A stretch of DNA of 64,000 nucleotides from Rhyacichthys aspro (Eukaryota; Chordata; Actinopteri; Gobiiformes; Rhyacichthyidae): the NCBI GenBank assembly GCA_036850595.1, contig CM072156.1, positions 14,022,326-14,086,325 on the forward strand, given 5' to 3'. The notes beneath the pieces are model-generated. The model made no database searches. It was not told the origin of the DNA and saw nothing but the letters and a program-made list of their open reading frames with translations. The position numbers and the translations under genes were made by a program. Positions 46,041 through 60,520 of this stretch are shown here, piece after piece (the stretch's first letter is position 1; every line of letters begins with the position of its first letter).

Positions 46041-49000
46041 TTTTTATTTCTGTTCAGCAAAAGACACATGACTGATGTGTTTGTATCTTTCATGACTTTT
46101 CAGTACAGAGAAAAACCCAAACATATACACAGTATGGGTATATATGTCTATGGGTATATATTAAAGTGCAAGTGATTCACAAGGGTCAATCATGCGTTAC
46201 ATAGCATCTGTATCAGGAACATCAGTAATCTCCTTAAAAGCTCCATAATAAAATAACTGTCACTTATAATATATAGATTTTTTATATATATATTTATATA
46301 TGAATACAAAATAAACTTTACTAGTCACCGAAGCTTTGATTTTGTTTAAGCACAACAACATTTATCTAGTTCAAGTCTTGAGAGGAAAGAGTACCATAAG
46401 TGCCAGAAGTGTGTATGTCAGTCTCAGTTTCACCAAAGTCACCAGGGGCCAATCCTGTACCACTTTAAGCACCTTACACTTAAATACAAATCCACAAATT
46501 TAAACTCTCTCATTTGTCCCATTTGTGTTTTTGCCTAATTTCCTTCATGGTTACTTAAACTTGGGCATGCCTTTGTCATAGACAGACATTCATTTACAGA
46601 TACATTCTGTGAAATTCCGTTACATTTGACTTAGCGGAGAAACAGTCAATTTGCCCTAGCCAAAATATACTTGACACAAGGAATGTTTGTAAAAAATAAA
46701 TAAATAAGAAAACATGAATAGACAGTAAAATGTTTCAAAGCGTGATGATGTGGACTGGTTTCTGGGTTAACTACCTGCATGTGGAATATCAGAGTGCCAC
46801 AGATGAGGGGCATCCAGACAACATCATATACAGAAGTAACAGGTTAGCAGCAGCTGGTGGGCTCTGGAGTTACCCACGGACAACACAGATACACAAGTAC
46901 ATGTATCTAGAAGCCCTGGCCCTTCAGCATTCACTGCCAAAATAAAACAGGTTTCAATTGCACATGTACTGAGTGAATCAATGCCCTTTATAGTGGTTAA
47001 GATGCAAAGTGCATATTTAACAAAAAATAGAAGCTAGGATACACAACAGTGTAACTATAGCTCAAACGCCTCAAATGATTCCTTCAGAACTGTAACTTTC
47101 ACGTCAACAAATCAAGATATTTGCAAAGCAGAAAAAAAACAGTGCAGAGAAACCACAAAAGGAGAGCTTTCAGGACAACATTAAAACATACGCGCTGCTG
47201 CTTTAGTCACACAGCATCAGCTGGCACTGAATAAAAGAAAGATCCATTTCTGTGTCACTGTGATCCTTGTATGTGAGATTATTGCATAGTTTGGAATTCT
47301 TAACATAGCTATTAGACATAGACACTAAGGAATAAACAGTCTTTTTCTGGCCATAACAGGACAATATATGAACTCACTTTTCCTCGCAGGGTGCTTTCAG
47401 GCCCCAGTACACCTACTACATTGTTAAACTAAATATAGAATTCATTTCAATGTTTTGTGTTTTAATTTAGATTGAACTGGATCCAGCCACTGCTCCAAGT
47501 GCAGCTCAATATTGCCTTCCTTGTGCAACAACACATTTTAAATGTGGCCGTTCTGATCTGAGGGCTCTGTAGCACCCCCAACCTACAAGGGATGCATAAA
47601 ACAAACACCAGCACCAAGACCAATCCTTCCAATGACTATCTCAAATGTTGAAGCCTAGAAACTACAGATTCTTACACTTTTACTCAATGAATTACTTAAA
47701 GCATTCAATCTTCCAATACTGGTGTTTGCTTTGTTGTATTTATTATCGGATGGTGATGTGCACAAGACTGAGAATCACCCCTACTGTATTTGTTGCAGTC
47801 CTGTTGCCCTTTAATAAGTGTCATTATGTAGCTATTCATTTTCTTGTGGTCCCATAAGTAGATCACCTGACTTGAATGACCATCCGTGTTCCCCTATGGC
47901 CAGCACAGAGTCATGACATGGGTCCCATTCAGTCACCAGAGTGTCAGCTCATCTCATTTGGCATACAGCTCATGTATAAATAGGAGCCATGACTGAACAG
48001 CTTTCAAAGTCTGTAAACTAAATAAAACTACTATAATGCATAAAAATAACAAAAAAGAGAATTAAATAATATTGTAGGAAAATAAATATAATCCCAACAA
48101 GGCTTTTTAAAATAGTCATTCTCCATCTTAATGTGTATGTGCTCACCACAGAGAATGATGGTCAACAGTCCAAGAAAATAGTTCACTGTCTGTATGGGTG
48201 AACATGCAAATGAGCTACTACACATACCAAACTGCTAAGAACATAGATTCAATACAATTCAACTAAACATGGTCCCACATATACTCAAAGAGCTCAACAG
48301 TCATATGCATTACAAGTGTCTGGATAAAAGATATGCAACATGGACGTTTTTCTGATGCATAGATCTGGCCATGCCCTGATCAATCTGTATGTGCAGGATT
48401 TTGATTTGTAACACATGGCCATGGCTACTTCTAGCATCAGAATAAAGAAACAATTATAAGTGCTATAGCTATACACTATTTTGGTATTATATGAATAGCA
48501 TTCAGGGCAGTTTAAAGTTTTTGGTCAGTTTAGGTAGCCTCTAAAAGGTTACCATGAAACACCTACAGACCTCACTCCTTGAGCACTCTCTTTTAGAGGG
48601 CTACCTATGGCTGTCTAAGAAAACATGGTTTACAGTACATTTATAAGTATAACGTTAGCGTCAGAAAATAGACATGAAGCTCATTTCCACATCTCATGCT
48701 CACAACTTGACGGGACTCATCACTGAAATATTAGATAGATCTACCACTAAATTTTGTTTCTATCAATAAATTTATAATAATAATAATAAGTAATAACCTA
48801 CTGATATCTATTCATGGACAGAAGTCAGACTTTGTCTTTAAAAGCATTAAATTGTGAACTGTTAGGGCTGTTAGGGATCTTATTTGAAAAGGAAGAATCA
48901 GCACAACTTCAACAGCCACATGTTCAACACTAACCAAGGTGGACATGGAAGGGGTTTGAGTCTTTCTAAAAGTGGGATATACAGTATAATAACAATCAAA

Positions 49001-49158
49001 CTCTGATAACTTTATGGGCATTCCCTATTGGTGCATAATTCAGAAAATTCCAGAAAAGCATTGAGATGGATTTGTCACCTCTAGGGAATAGAGGAGCTTG
49101 TGTTTCATGGTTGCTGAGAAGGACTGTGTGTCAGTGAATTTCTGACTCTGAGTGGAAG
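46041..49158 (-). other. Probable long stc1 3' UTR and spacer
   Basis: Non-coding, AT-rich. Vertebrate stc1 messages carry long 3' UTRs. Several minus-strand AATAAA signals lie here, the far one being plus TTTATT at 46043-46048. The actual end cannot be fixed from sequence alone. AT-rich simple sequence occurs near 46.27-46.30 kb. Confidence 0.4.
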
Positions 49159-51730
49159 TTAGGAGCTGTCACTGGAGGAACGTTTTTTGCCGAAATGACT
49201 GGCAGAGTCTCTGTTTCTCAGATTAGGTTGGATCTTGTACATATGGGGACCCATGGACCATCGCCAGCTCCCACGGCCCTCCACTCCAGTCGGCATAGCG
49301 GCAGCTGCGGCCGCAGCAGTGGATGGGCAGGGCTTGCTCTGCAGCAGCTGAATAAGCATGGTCATCTCTGGGCCCAGACGCGACACCATGCTGGTCCTAA
49401 CCCGCTCCACCGTGTCCTCATCACAGTCCATCAGGCTTTGGAGAAGCTTACCATAAAATCTGGCCAAAAGAAACACAACATCACAGGATGTTTTGACTTA
49501 AATGCTTACAATGACTGCACTAAATAAAATCCTACTGAACCTATTATTTTTTAATCTCTGTGGGTTTGTACACATTTACTGCTTGTTGACACTCATGGGT
49601 GTTCCCATTTAAATCCTCTTCTAACCCTTTGTATCCAGTCCCAAGATGAAATCCTTCAACACTTGTGCAACACATCCATAATTTTGTCATTGGTTGTTAT
49701 TTCCTGAGAATACGTGGTCTACACACAATAGTATACAATCAAGGTTATTATCAAGCCATGTGTTTTTCAGGCCTAACTGAACAGCATTGTACACTGGCCC
49801 AAACATGTTAACATTTGAGTTATTTACATTGTTTAATACTGCTGTTCAAAGATCTACCTTGAGGCACAATACAAATACTCACCTATTAGGGAAATGACTT
49901 GGCAGCTGTGCCACTTCGCCAATAGCATCTGGATTGGATCGTGCCACAGTGCAGATATCCAGCTTGCTGTAACATTCCTCTTGGACATCGGAGATCATTC
50001 TTTGGAAGGTGGAGCAGCGGCGAATGGAGGGGAATGCCTTCGAGGTGATGCCATTGGCAATGCACTTAAGGCTCTCCTTCACAAATGCTTTTCCCTGTAA
50101 AACAACAGCAATACTTCACACATTCTTGCACTCAACAATGAGACTCGCCGAACAGAATACCATCCATGTGCATATAGAAATATAGGAACAGCCATGTAAA
50201 GATGGGTTTAAATGATGGTACCTGAGTGTCAAATTTAGCAGCACTGTATAGGAAGGACTTGCAGATGTCATGCATGCCATCTGTATCGCATGTGGAGTTC
50301 TCCAGGCAGGCAAAGGCTCCACAGCCAACTTGTAGGGCACTGTTGAGACATCGTGCCACATCTGCTGTGGGCACAGAGAATGAACTGTCAGCAGGGAGCC
50401 AGCAGTGGCTTCACTGAAATCACTGCACACTCACTGAGCACATTACGCCAGTGCCGCCAGGTTTTCAGCTAAAAAGTGGTGAACACAAAATGATGTATAT
50501 ACTTTGCTGATTCACAAAAACAAAGATTGACTCAGGGCTGATAGTGACTTGACTGGAGATTGGACACCTTTCAACTGAAGAAACTTGGCAAAGACACCGT
50601 TCTCTTTTAGCAGGGACCTATATTGTGCTGAATGGTCAGCACCAGAAATACAAAAGAGAGTCCTGAAAATTGTGTACACACATACCAGGACAAATACATA
50701 AACAGACGCTTGTATATTTGGGCACACAGTGACACACTGACACACACAGCAGCCCATGGCTTCACTTAATTTAAACAAGCTTCCATTGATGACTCTAGCC
50801 CCAGGCAATTAAGTCTGGTTTATTTTCTGCATGTTCCTATCTGTATTTTTACCAATGACATATTCATACACAACCTGGTACACTGTCTCTCAGTCCATCT
50901 GCTAAAGAGTCAATATATGCAAGCAGCTTTGTAACAAATGAGAAGAGTCATAGATGACCCTAAGCCTGCTGCTATTGTGTGAATCTGGAGGGTCTAGTGA
51001 TGACCTGCACAGTCTTACTGCCATCAGAAGGATGCAAGATTATTTTTAAAATAAACAGAGAGAGCTGCAAATCTTATGATGATGAAGCAATGTCTGCAGC
51101 ATCTCTGTCAGCCTCTGCCTTTTACTGTGCTGTACATTTGGGTTTAAAGGCGAAGTGAACCAAGCCATGCTCCTATAAAATGGGGCAAAAACCATATGTC
51201 TATTACAGTGTTATATTGGCTTATAGATATAGCTACACTGTTAAACAAGTGATGAGCAGCATATCAACTGGTGCGTGGAAACGCATTTGTCGGTGTCACT
51301 TTCTGGCTGAAAAAGGTAAAATGGGTTGTCTATTCTTTCTTGCCTTTGCACAAAATCACCAGATTGTCTAAGATTGTCTAATGTGTACAGTGCAACTGCC
51401 AAATCCTGAGCCTTACACAGGCTGCACCTCAGGTGTCATCTGTTGCCGGCAGGACGCCGGCAAAAGCAAAGCGTTCTTCCCGCAGCCTTCTCCGCTTAAT
51501 AAAGCATTCATTTACGCACAAAAGGCTGCATAGGCCAAATATATGAGAAAATCTTCAAGGTAAAGCAAAAATATCACTCATTCTAAAATATGCACACAGA
51601 AGACGTGGTACTTACAAGGGCTGTTAGCAGAAAAGCGTGCTCTTCTGGGCGAATAGGACTCGTTCTGATCCAGTTCATATGCAGATGCGTTCAGCACCAT
51701 CAGGAGAAAAAGTCCGGTTCTCAAAGGCAT
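49159..51730 (-). CDS. stc1: Stanniocalcin-1, secreted calcium/phosphate hormone
   Basis: Secreted homodimeric glycoprotein first known from fish corpuscles of Stannius, where it limits calcium uptake. Four exons (51730-51616, 50364-50222, 50094-49883, 49459-49159, minus) join in phase to 256 residues (human 247). A signal peptide covers about residues 1-17. N-glycosylation sequons are at N23 (NES) and N61 (NST, the conserved site). The conserved Cys framework is visible: RCLNSALQVGCGAFACLENSTC, CKSFLYSAAKF, CIANG, RRCSTFQRM, EECYSKLDIC. The last exon has SLMDCDEDTVE and a looser tail, with a run of seven alanines not present in the human protein. stc2 is excluded by the CLENSTCDTDGMHDICKSF core and the nkx neighbours. 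Confidence 0.97.
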
Positions 51731-51953
51731 CGTCCTTTCAACACAGATGATAGAAGTAAACGTAAAGACGTGTCTCTTGCTTTTTGTGTAATTCATAAAG
51801 AATAATAACGCTCCAAGGAGCTTGTGGAGAGCCGGAACAGGACTAATTTAGTGAAGGCTACAACCAAAAGGCGGCCAACAATCTCTTTACACTGGACTCC
51901 TCACTCTCCCTTTGACTTGCATGACAGATAGCAGCGATGTTCAGTCTGCCTGG

Positions 51954-51964
51954 GTTTATATAGG
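51954..51964 (-). promoter_or_regulatory. stc1 TATA box
   Basis: Minus-strand TATATAAAC-type motif about 225 bases before the stc1 start codon. A CCAAT box (plus orientation) lies about 40 bases further upstream, near 51996. The spacing fits a core promoter with a 5' UTR of about 200 bases. Confidence 0.6.
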
Positions 51965-54900
51965 AGCGCTACACGTTACGAGTTCTGCCCTTGGACCAAT
52001 CACAAAGCCGCTTTTTGGACCGGGCTCCTTGTCTTTCCACTACTAATTGACAAAGCCCTTTAACAGTCACCAAATGTTCATGTTTACGTTAACATACAGT
52101 TTTTAAAGCATACAGTCTATAGAGTTATTTATATAAATGCGTGTAAAGATTTAATGTAAAATGATGTATTTCTTATAAACAGAATTTTTACAAAAATGAA
52201 TAAATCAATGTATTTAAACTATTTTATTTTCATTGCTAAACTGCCCGACCAGTATAAAGATTTTAAATGACTTCTCTCTCCATCAACATCTCCAGAGAGC
52301 AGAGTTTGGCTGCTCTTTGGCAGTGATATGGTGCAAAAAGCTCATTTTTCCCTGAGAGCTGTCAGGAGCTGGGCATGGTGTCATGCTGGCACCTTATCTC
52401 TTTGCGGGGAATCCAAATGTGGGTCTCTGCCAGCTGCAGCACTATAGCCTCTGTAATGAAAAGATAATCTAGAAATAAAAAAAGATAATAGTCTTTTCTA
52501 TGGACTGCTGCTATCACTGAGGATCAGCACCTGCTCTGAAGACCTTACTGAACTACCCAGGACTACGCTGCTGAACCAGAAGAGATTAAAACTTGGGCAA
52601 ATTGGCTCTTCATACACTGACAAGGTTTCAAACAATGTTGGAGCACGCATAACCTCGCTGGAAGTACACTGTATTTTAGACGACTAATCACATGGCTTTG
52701 AGCTCAGTAGTTTTGTTATCAGAGTTTGCTTTATGAACATAAGTGAGCCACTGTTCTTTATCACAGCTTTGGGTAAAAGAAAAAGTTAAGTCAATAATGT
52801 AAGGATTGTTGAAACCATTATTTAAAGATGTAAATTTACACCATTAGCTCTTTGCCAATCCCAGGTGGAGCACAGCATGTCGAAAAGCACCTTTCTTATC
52901 AACAATAAGATGTGCGTCTGCACATGCATGTGGAGCTCTTGCATTCATTGCCTGTGTGTCAAAGTCTTGCTCCAAAGGAGGGGGTAGAGTATACTCCACT
53001 AAAACTGAAGATGTGAACTGAGAGTTTATTCATGAGTCTGAAAGTCGGTCTCGTCCTTGTTAGCACATCACTGCAGACTCTTCCTTTTTGGAGCGAAGCC
53101 ATACCATAAACACAATCTGAGAAGACAACTTGTGTGTCCTTTTGGGGAAAGGATAATGTATTCCTTTGTCAGGTAGAAGAAGGTGGTCCGCCTTGTTTCT
53201 TGAACTATAACAGACAATACTGGCAAGCTTGAAATAGAGGGCAGAGTTCACTGAGAGGACAAATCTGCTACAGGAGTGCCTGCTGCAACGTGAGCATTTT
53301 GCATTCATTTCCATTGAGCTGGATGAACTGATTTCTGATTAGAGGTCACTTTGCATCAAAGCTGAATGTTGAACTTCCTCTATGATTACATTCTTTTAAT
53401 TACTTTAGTCATTATTAGTTAATGAACAATGCACATGCCTTTATTTGATACTTGGTGTGATAGATCCCGTGTCCACTAGGGGGACTTTTCTTAAACTGTA
53501 ATCACACCCTACTCTACATGATCCATAGAAACACAGGTAAATGACTGTTTGAGCAAATACTGTTTCATAACTTGACCTCTATGTCTATTTCCCATCTCTG
53601 AAGTTCTACTTAACTTCACTTAACAATAACACAACATTATTTTTGTGCTAAAGGACAAACTATTGTCACTCAAGTTTTTTATTCTTTTGAAATCAGAACC
53701 AATTATTCCTCTCATTCATACACAAGTAAACCAAATGCCAAGTCATTTGCACATTTTATATTAAACAAACACATTTATCATACACAGATATGGTTAGGTA
53801 TCTAGTGCCTGGTGTTTCTATAATATCTGTCCTCACTGTTATGTGAATGAGTAGTGTTTTTCCTCAGACAGATGTCTGCATGACTTGAACATAACACAAA
53901 AACTCAGGGGAACTCCATTCCTGAATGTGTATCCAATATGAGCAGCATAGCAGGGCTATACATCTGGAGCCTGGAATGAAAACATACTGCAGCTCTGAAA
54001 CACGAGGACCCAAACATTACATCCACTCTCAAAGACTGCACTTTTTACATTCTCCAATGACTGCTGTTACATGAGACAGCAGCTTATTTAATACTTATGC
54101 CCAAAACAGTGGAAAAAGGTTAAGTGGACGTTCCCCCATCACAGATGGACAGCTAAAGAGACAAATATTAGTTAATTAGTTAATATCCAGTTCAAACTTT
54201 TTTTCAGACTTTTGCCAAGTTAAAACAAGCCGTCCTTAAGTACAGCCCAGGGACCAATCACAGCTCATGGTCAGATGTTCAGATGTTAGTAAAAAAAAAA
54301 AAAAAAAAAAGCATTTCAATCTAACAAAACCCACACAAAACACCAAAGCATTTTGATTGCTTCTTGCAAGAGCTTTTTTTTTTATTTTAATCTTAATTCT
54401 AACAAAATGTTGCAAGAGAAGAGACACCACTGTACACAAGTGACATCTGGCTCATGCACTCAAAGAAAACATTTTTGCATTCATATGTATTCTTTGTTTT
54501 CAAGCACTTTGCCACCACTCTAAGATATTACTTTCAAAGATAATATCTCCAGGATGTACACTCTGTGTCAGATTTTGCTGTCCATTAGCTGCATGACAAA
54601 TTAGAAAAAGAATCTCAAGAGAACACTTTACAAGACATGGATGCCTGCCTGTTTCTCTTTATCTATGAAAGAGTGGCTGTTCAGCTGGTTTTATGTCAGG
54701 GCTCATCAAAATTATCTTGAGACGTTATAATTTAGGGTTAATAGTCTGACAGTGTTGACAGTCTGCACAGTTCAGCACAGAATTTACTACACCAACGGCT
54801 GTACGCAGAAGTCTGTATGCAGTAGTACCTTGGTTATGTTTCCTGTGCTGGACCATCTGTTTTCAGTTCAGACCCATCTGGATCTGTCTCCAGCCCAGGC

Positions 54901-57900
54901 ATCTCAGGAATACATTTTGGAGGGGTGCCCACATCCGTTCACTCAGACAAATGTTTTCAATTACTCAATTTTCAATGTCTCTAAAACCAGAGTGATTGAG
55001 CTTTTTTTGTGACAGCAGTGTTGGTGGTAAACACTGCTTGAACAGAACTACTTCAAAGAGAGAGATGGCTGAATGCTTCCTCAGACGTCCACTGAGTTAC
55101 ACCTTGATGACGTCTGCATCACTGCAGCTACACTAACGTCACAGCACAGCCATTTGTTTGTGTGAGGTCTTACAAATATTGAAAGGAGCCACGTTTAATG
55201 AATGAATGTAAGTTTGTTGAAGTTGGTTTCCGTAAAGAGAAACAAAAGGCTTTTTTAAGTTACAGGCAAAAGTGTTACTTATACAAGTTCACATTAACAC
55301 ATTCTGACCACACAAACCTCTTTCTACATCTGCAGGTGGATGTTTTTATTCCTGTCTTATGCAGCACATTTTCCAGCAGCGAGCCCAGTAACCAGACCCA
55401 CGTTGCCTTCATCTCAGCTATTTTTTATTTGTTGACAGAGGGCTGCCAAACATGCCCATTGTGCATCACATCCTCACACACCCATCCCCAGTGATGCATT
55501 CTGCTGTGTCAGAGAGACGCTTGTACCTGCATCTATGTGAAATTATTACCAACAGCACATTTTAATGACTTCTGTGACAAAACGAGTGGAGGCCTTCCTC
55601 AGGACGCCCATAGGCACGTACTGTTACAGCTACTGCGTGATAAGGTCTACAGTGTAGCACTCCATTGTGCAGCCAGTGGCAGTTAATCCAAAGAAAATAC
55701 TACCCCTTTTTCAATTTGCATGCTAATACTGTTCCTGATTTAATCTCACATGAGCTGCACAGTGGTAGCCCTCGTAAAAGTTTCCCCCATCAAGTATGTC
55801 ACCAATGGTCACGTCTTTCGCAAATGAACACTGCAGCAGATCTCTGCATTCAGTTTTTGCTAAATCATGTTTGTTAAATCTTTCTCAGACAAATAATAGT
55901 GCTGAATCAACCCCAATTTAAGTCACTTTTATCCTGTTCAAATTGACGAATGAAATAGAATGTAATGTAATTTTTTTCTGATCATGTTATTTAGTACATT
56001 GTGATGTCTGTATGTGCCAATCCACTACAATAAATAAAGCCTCACAAGTTGCCGCAAACACCAGCAACCCATAATTCTCCCCACAACACTAAATCCTATT
56101 TTGTTAAATGAGTTTTGTTTATGCCTTTATCTAATGACCAGGGATAAAAGAAGAAATGTGCAGGGCCATTTTGGTTGTGGTTTATAATACTGGAGTGTTG
56201 CTCAATGGCCCTGCGGTGTTCATCACTTCCAAATGTAATCCCTAATCAGGCTTTTCAATCTGTGTAAAGTCACTGAATTTGAACATGGCTTATGATAGGA
56301 ACATGAGCCAGATGCCAGGATGTTTATGGCACTGCTGCTTTGTGGGCAACAGTCTACACAAGCGTTGGCTGCAGACAGATTTTCCATCTCCTTTGCATCT
56401 TGATCTCTGGAAATTACTAGGTTAAAGTCACAAAAGTGTTGCTATTGATCATGCACATAGGCTCATTATCATTGGGTCATAAAAACAAAACAAAACACTG
56501 CATTGGCAAGACTTCATGGATGGACACTGTGTGGGTTTTCTTGCTGACACACTTATGGAGTGTGCCAGTACTCTGGACTGCAGACCACGCTCCTCTCTTT
56601 AAGCAGGGATACCAAAGGACCATCCCATTTATGCAGGGATCATACTCCTCAGCCTCACTGAAACAGAATGAATGAGAGGAGGAGTTTCACATTCAGGAAG
56701 AATAATGTGGTTTTGGGATCTGAACAATTGAGTAATACATTTAATGTTGACTATTTTTTCTAATAATGATCCACCTTTGTAAAACAGGAACAAAAAAAAA
56801 ATCAAAGCGGCTGTGTCTGGAATGAGACAAGAGCACAAACTAACCAGACAACTGCTGCGCTCGATAATAGAGAAAGCAATAGGATTTGTCGTAAAAGAGC
56901 AGTCCATCCTCAATGAAACGCAAGCTGTGAGTCCTGCAGAGCCTCAGCAGCTTGGTCGGCATCTTGAGTGAGTGAACGCAGATGGGAGAGATGCCCAGCA
57001 GTGGAAAATGGGGAATAAACTAGCTTAATGAAAACATGATGGCACAGTGAAAAGCCAGTGTAAGCCTGAGTGAGAATGGCCCCGGGGCTATAGGAAGATG
57101 GGCTGGTGTGCGTGCTAGGGGCTGGACGCCTGCCTGGATCCATGAGCCCTGCTGGCGGCTGCTGGCTCCTGGCAGTGCACTCCGATACAGTGTCACTGCC
57201 TCAACTCCCCACTGTGTCACGACACACTGAGACTGGTCACTGGACGTACTGGACAGGAGATTTCAAAGATAAACAGTTCAGACCAGACATGTTTGCCGTG
57301 TTGAGGGAGTAACACAAATCGATTTTAGTGATTGAATTAAAGATGTCATACACTTTTTCATACATCTTTTATTATTTTTTTTTTTAAATCCTGAAGTCCA
57401 AGATGAAATTCAGGTCAAGGCGAAGGAATTGTTTTAAGTTTGCTGGCCTTGGAGCAATTTTAATGAATGAGTTTCTATTCTCTGCCGCTTTTGTGACAAC
57501 TTTACCGACAGAAACGCTCCTAAAATAGCCCTCTGCATTGCTGCACTACCGGCGTTGAGACGTTGATAGTGGCACAATGTATTTTTCCTTTTTACTGATC
57601 CATCAAGAATGAAAGGTATCAAAGGGTGAGCACCGAGGGGAAGAGCAAACAAGACAAGGCTGGGTCACCGCCTGGCCCTTTTTGTCTCCGAAAGCAAGGG
57701 CGGATATTACGTCTCATGCTGAGACAAGCTGAATGAATTAAAAGGCGAGATGCAACAAAGAACACATGCCAGTTAGTTTTCCTCATATCACTCATCTCTT
57801 CTTTAACCTGGTATTTTTAAATCAATTTTCCATGCACCAAAATAGAATGATTTTTGGGCATTGTTCATTTCATAGCGTAGTGTATACAAGCATATGAGCA

Positions 57901-60020
57901 AAAATTAGAAAGAGCTACCCTGATCTAGGTCCGTCACTTTAGCAGTATCATCTCTCCGTCAAAGCAAATGGATGTACTTAATCAGAAACCATGAGTCACC
58001 TTCCCTAAGTCCTCTTGGGCCTGTTTTGGAAAGTTTGAACCCACACAGTCTACAACCATTAGATCTCAAAGAAAAGGACCTACGTGAAAGACTTCTCTAA
58101 GTGTGAGTCGACTGCTGCTGCTTTATGACTCCATTTTCTGTTGCCCTTTAGTCCTGCATGACATTAACCTGCAACCTTTTCATGTCAGGATTATCGGCCA
58201 AATTGTTTTCACTAAATCCAGATGTCCAGCATGTTATCTTCCTCCATTTGTCACTCAGCATGTTTGCATTCTTGTCTTAGGATGACACATTAACCAGCGT
58301 CACAAGCAAAGGAAAGGTCAACAGAAGAGATTGTGCGCAGTAGGAGATGCATGAATAACACTGTCTACAGTAAGGGTCACTTATGACATCACTCCCTGAT
58401 AATAACAATAATCTACTCTTCAAAGAGTTTTAAACGCCACAAAATTTGCATGCATTTTTAGACATTTGTTGCTTCAGTCTTTTGGATAAAGTGACACCTA
58501 CGTATAAGCCTTTAAACTAGACGCCAAAGTGACACAATATCTCTCCTGTATTCTTGCAAGACTTGAAATTGTGCATTGTGTGGCAGTGGCCTTGTACAGG
58601 CTAATGTGAGAGTATTTAAATCAAATAGCTCATAAAAATGCTTTGATTTGTAGCCCAGGCAAATTAGTGGTGCAGTTGTTTCAGTTTGGCCTTCTCTTTA
58701 GTGGTTACTGAGTGGTTAAATCGGACAAATAAAAAAGAAAAGAGAGTTTGAAACTTCTGTGTGCCAGCGCCACAAAACTTTTATCATTGTACAAGATGTA
58801 CAATCCACGGCACTGGAAATAATTAAAGCATACGATTCCCGAGGAAAACAAGAACGTCTCCAGTTCTCCCAGTGTTATGCAGGTGTAAAATTAAAGGCAT
58901 ATTGTTGTTATTTAAAAAGCTACAGCGGATAATTTGATGATTGTTTCTTCAGTTTTATCATCCTTACCTCCCAAGGAGACACGGTAATTCAGAGATGAAA
59001 CCCAAGTCTGTGTTGTTTGTGTGGAAAAGGAGAGGCATGATCTTTGTAACACATCCAACAAGGCTTGTGAGTGAATATTTTCCATTAAGAAATTCACGAG
59101 CTTGTAAACAGCTCTGGTCCTGGGAAGTGCAGTTAGGAGTCTGCTCCTAGGATGATCACCATCCTGTTTGGAGAAAAAACACTTGTTTTGTTTTCATTGA
59201 CATATGTAGCACTGTGTGTTACAAGTATACCTCCAGGTTCACTAGCAATAAGCCCAGTGTCAATGCATCATATGGAAGAGACAGGCCCCTATCCACTACT
59301 ATTTACTCTTATTCTCTTTATCTGGCATCTTGAGAGTGCATGTAAGCTGGTGTTAAGGCGCAGGTGCATCTAGGGTTTTGCTGAAGATGAGTCAGTGCAA
59401 AGTCACACAGCCGATTTATAGAGGATGTTTGTACACTTTAAAGGGCCACCTGTAAAGCACCATAAAGCTGCCATTGCACCAACTGTGAGTCACACCAATT
59501 TCTACGCTCCACTTATCTATTCTCCTTAAACTCGGGCTCTTTGAGGTAACACTACTCACTGAAGCACGTCATAGTAAAAAATCCCCCTCGTCTGTGCATT
59601 TTGCTTAGTCTGCAACCACTAAGAAAAAAGCCTCCAAGTCTGAGCAAGGTCAAGTTGTATATAAGCATATAAAAATAGTCAATTAAATAAAACGAGTCAA
59701 TTAAACAACCTCTTGCCAATGTCCTTATGTAAACTGTGAGCATTATTGGCATCAGCACTGCAAGCACAACATAATATATATCATGTAATATACATTTTAT
59801 ACTTTTATTAAGTGCAGATGTCTGGCATCCATTTAGTGTTCCTATCACAGTGTGTGAAACCAGTGAATTTTCTGTCAAGCCTCATGAGATCAAGTTATTT
59901 AGACATAATCCATGCATCTTCTTCTGCTTCATCTTCTGTTTATCCTGGGCCGGGTCGCTAAGGCAGCAGTGCATGCAGAGATGCCTAGACTTACCTATCT
60001 CCACATACACACACTTCTTT
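51965..60020. other. Upstream flank of stc1, gene-poor
   Basis: About 8 kb with no coding gene that I can support. It holds a poly-A/poly-T tract at about 54291-54310 and otherwise unique-looking sequence. A 260-base open frame near 54.75 kb ends with a faint LINE-like string and was not accepted. Some stretches, for example about 55.5-55.7 kb, have even composition and may be conserved non-coding DNA. Confidence 0.5.
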
Positions 60021-60024
60021 TACC

Positions 60025-60520
60025 TCACCAGGGAGGGATTCAGGGGGGCAGGTGCCCAAACCACCTCAGCATGCCTCCAACTCTGATCCTCTCACCCCGG
60101 TGATAGAGCTCCTCACCCTATCTCTAAGGAAACTAATTCTGGCTGCTTGTATCCACGATCCACTCATGTCCATGGCCCACATAACCATAGGTGACGGTAG
60201 GAATGTAGATCTATGTTAAATCAAGAGCTTCGCCTCACAGCCCTCAGCTTCCTCTTCTCCCCAGTGCTGCTGAAGCTGCACTGATCCATCTGTCAGTCTC
60301 TCCTTCCATTGGTCCCTTTACTAGTGAACAACATTCCTACATACCTGAATTTCTCCACTTGAGGCAGGAACTCTCCTCCTCAGACTTGGGGGTGCTGATT
60401 TTCATTATAGTCACACTCCAACTGTCCAAGAGGTCTTGTTGAAGAAGCAAACAGGACAACATCATCTGAAAAAAGCAGAGATGAAATCTGGTCGTCCCAA
60501 AACTGCACCAGGAACAGTTT
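60025..60520 (-). mobile_element. LINE reverse-transcriptase remnant
   Basis: Read on the minus strand, the right part gives a decayed reverse-transcriptase active-site region (FSDDVVLFASS, for the usual F/Y-A-DD), followed by a remnant of the STPKSE motif. The left part corresponds to the 3' end of the same kind of non-LTR element. The arrangement matches a LINE family common in teleosts, but I cannot name the clade. Frames are broken and neither end is complete. Confidence 0.75.

Noticed and set aside
49195..49527. 110-codon plus-strand frame over stc1 exon 4
   Set aside because: Antisense of a confirmed coding exon.
54752..55012. Open frame ending in NVSKTRVIEL, reminiscent of a LINE reverse-transcriptase motif
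   Set aside because: Only about ten residues resemble the motif. The rest has no reverse-transcriptase blocks, so it is too weak to call.
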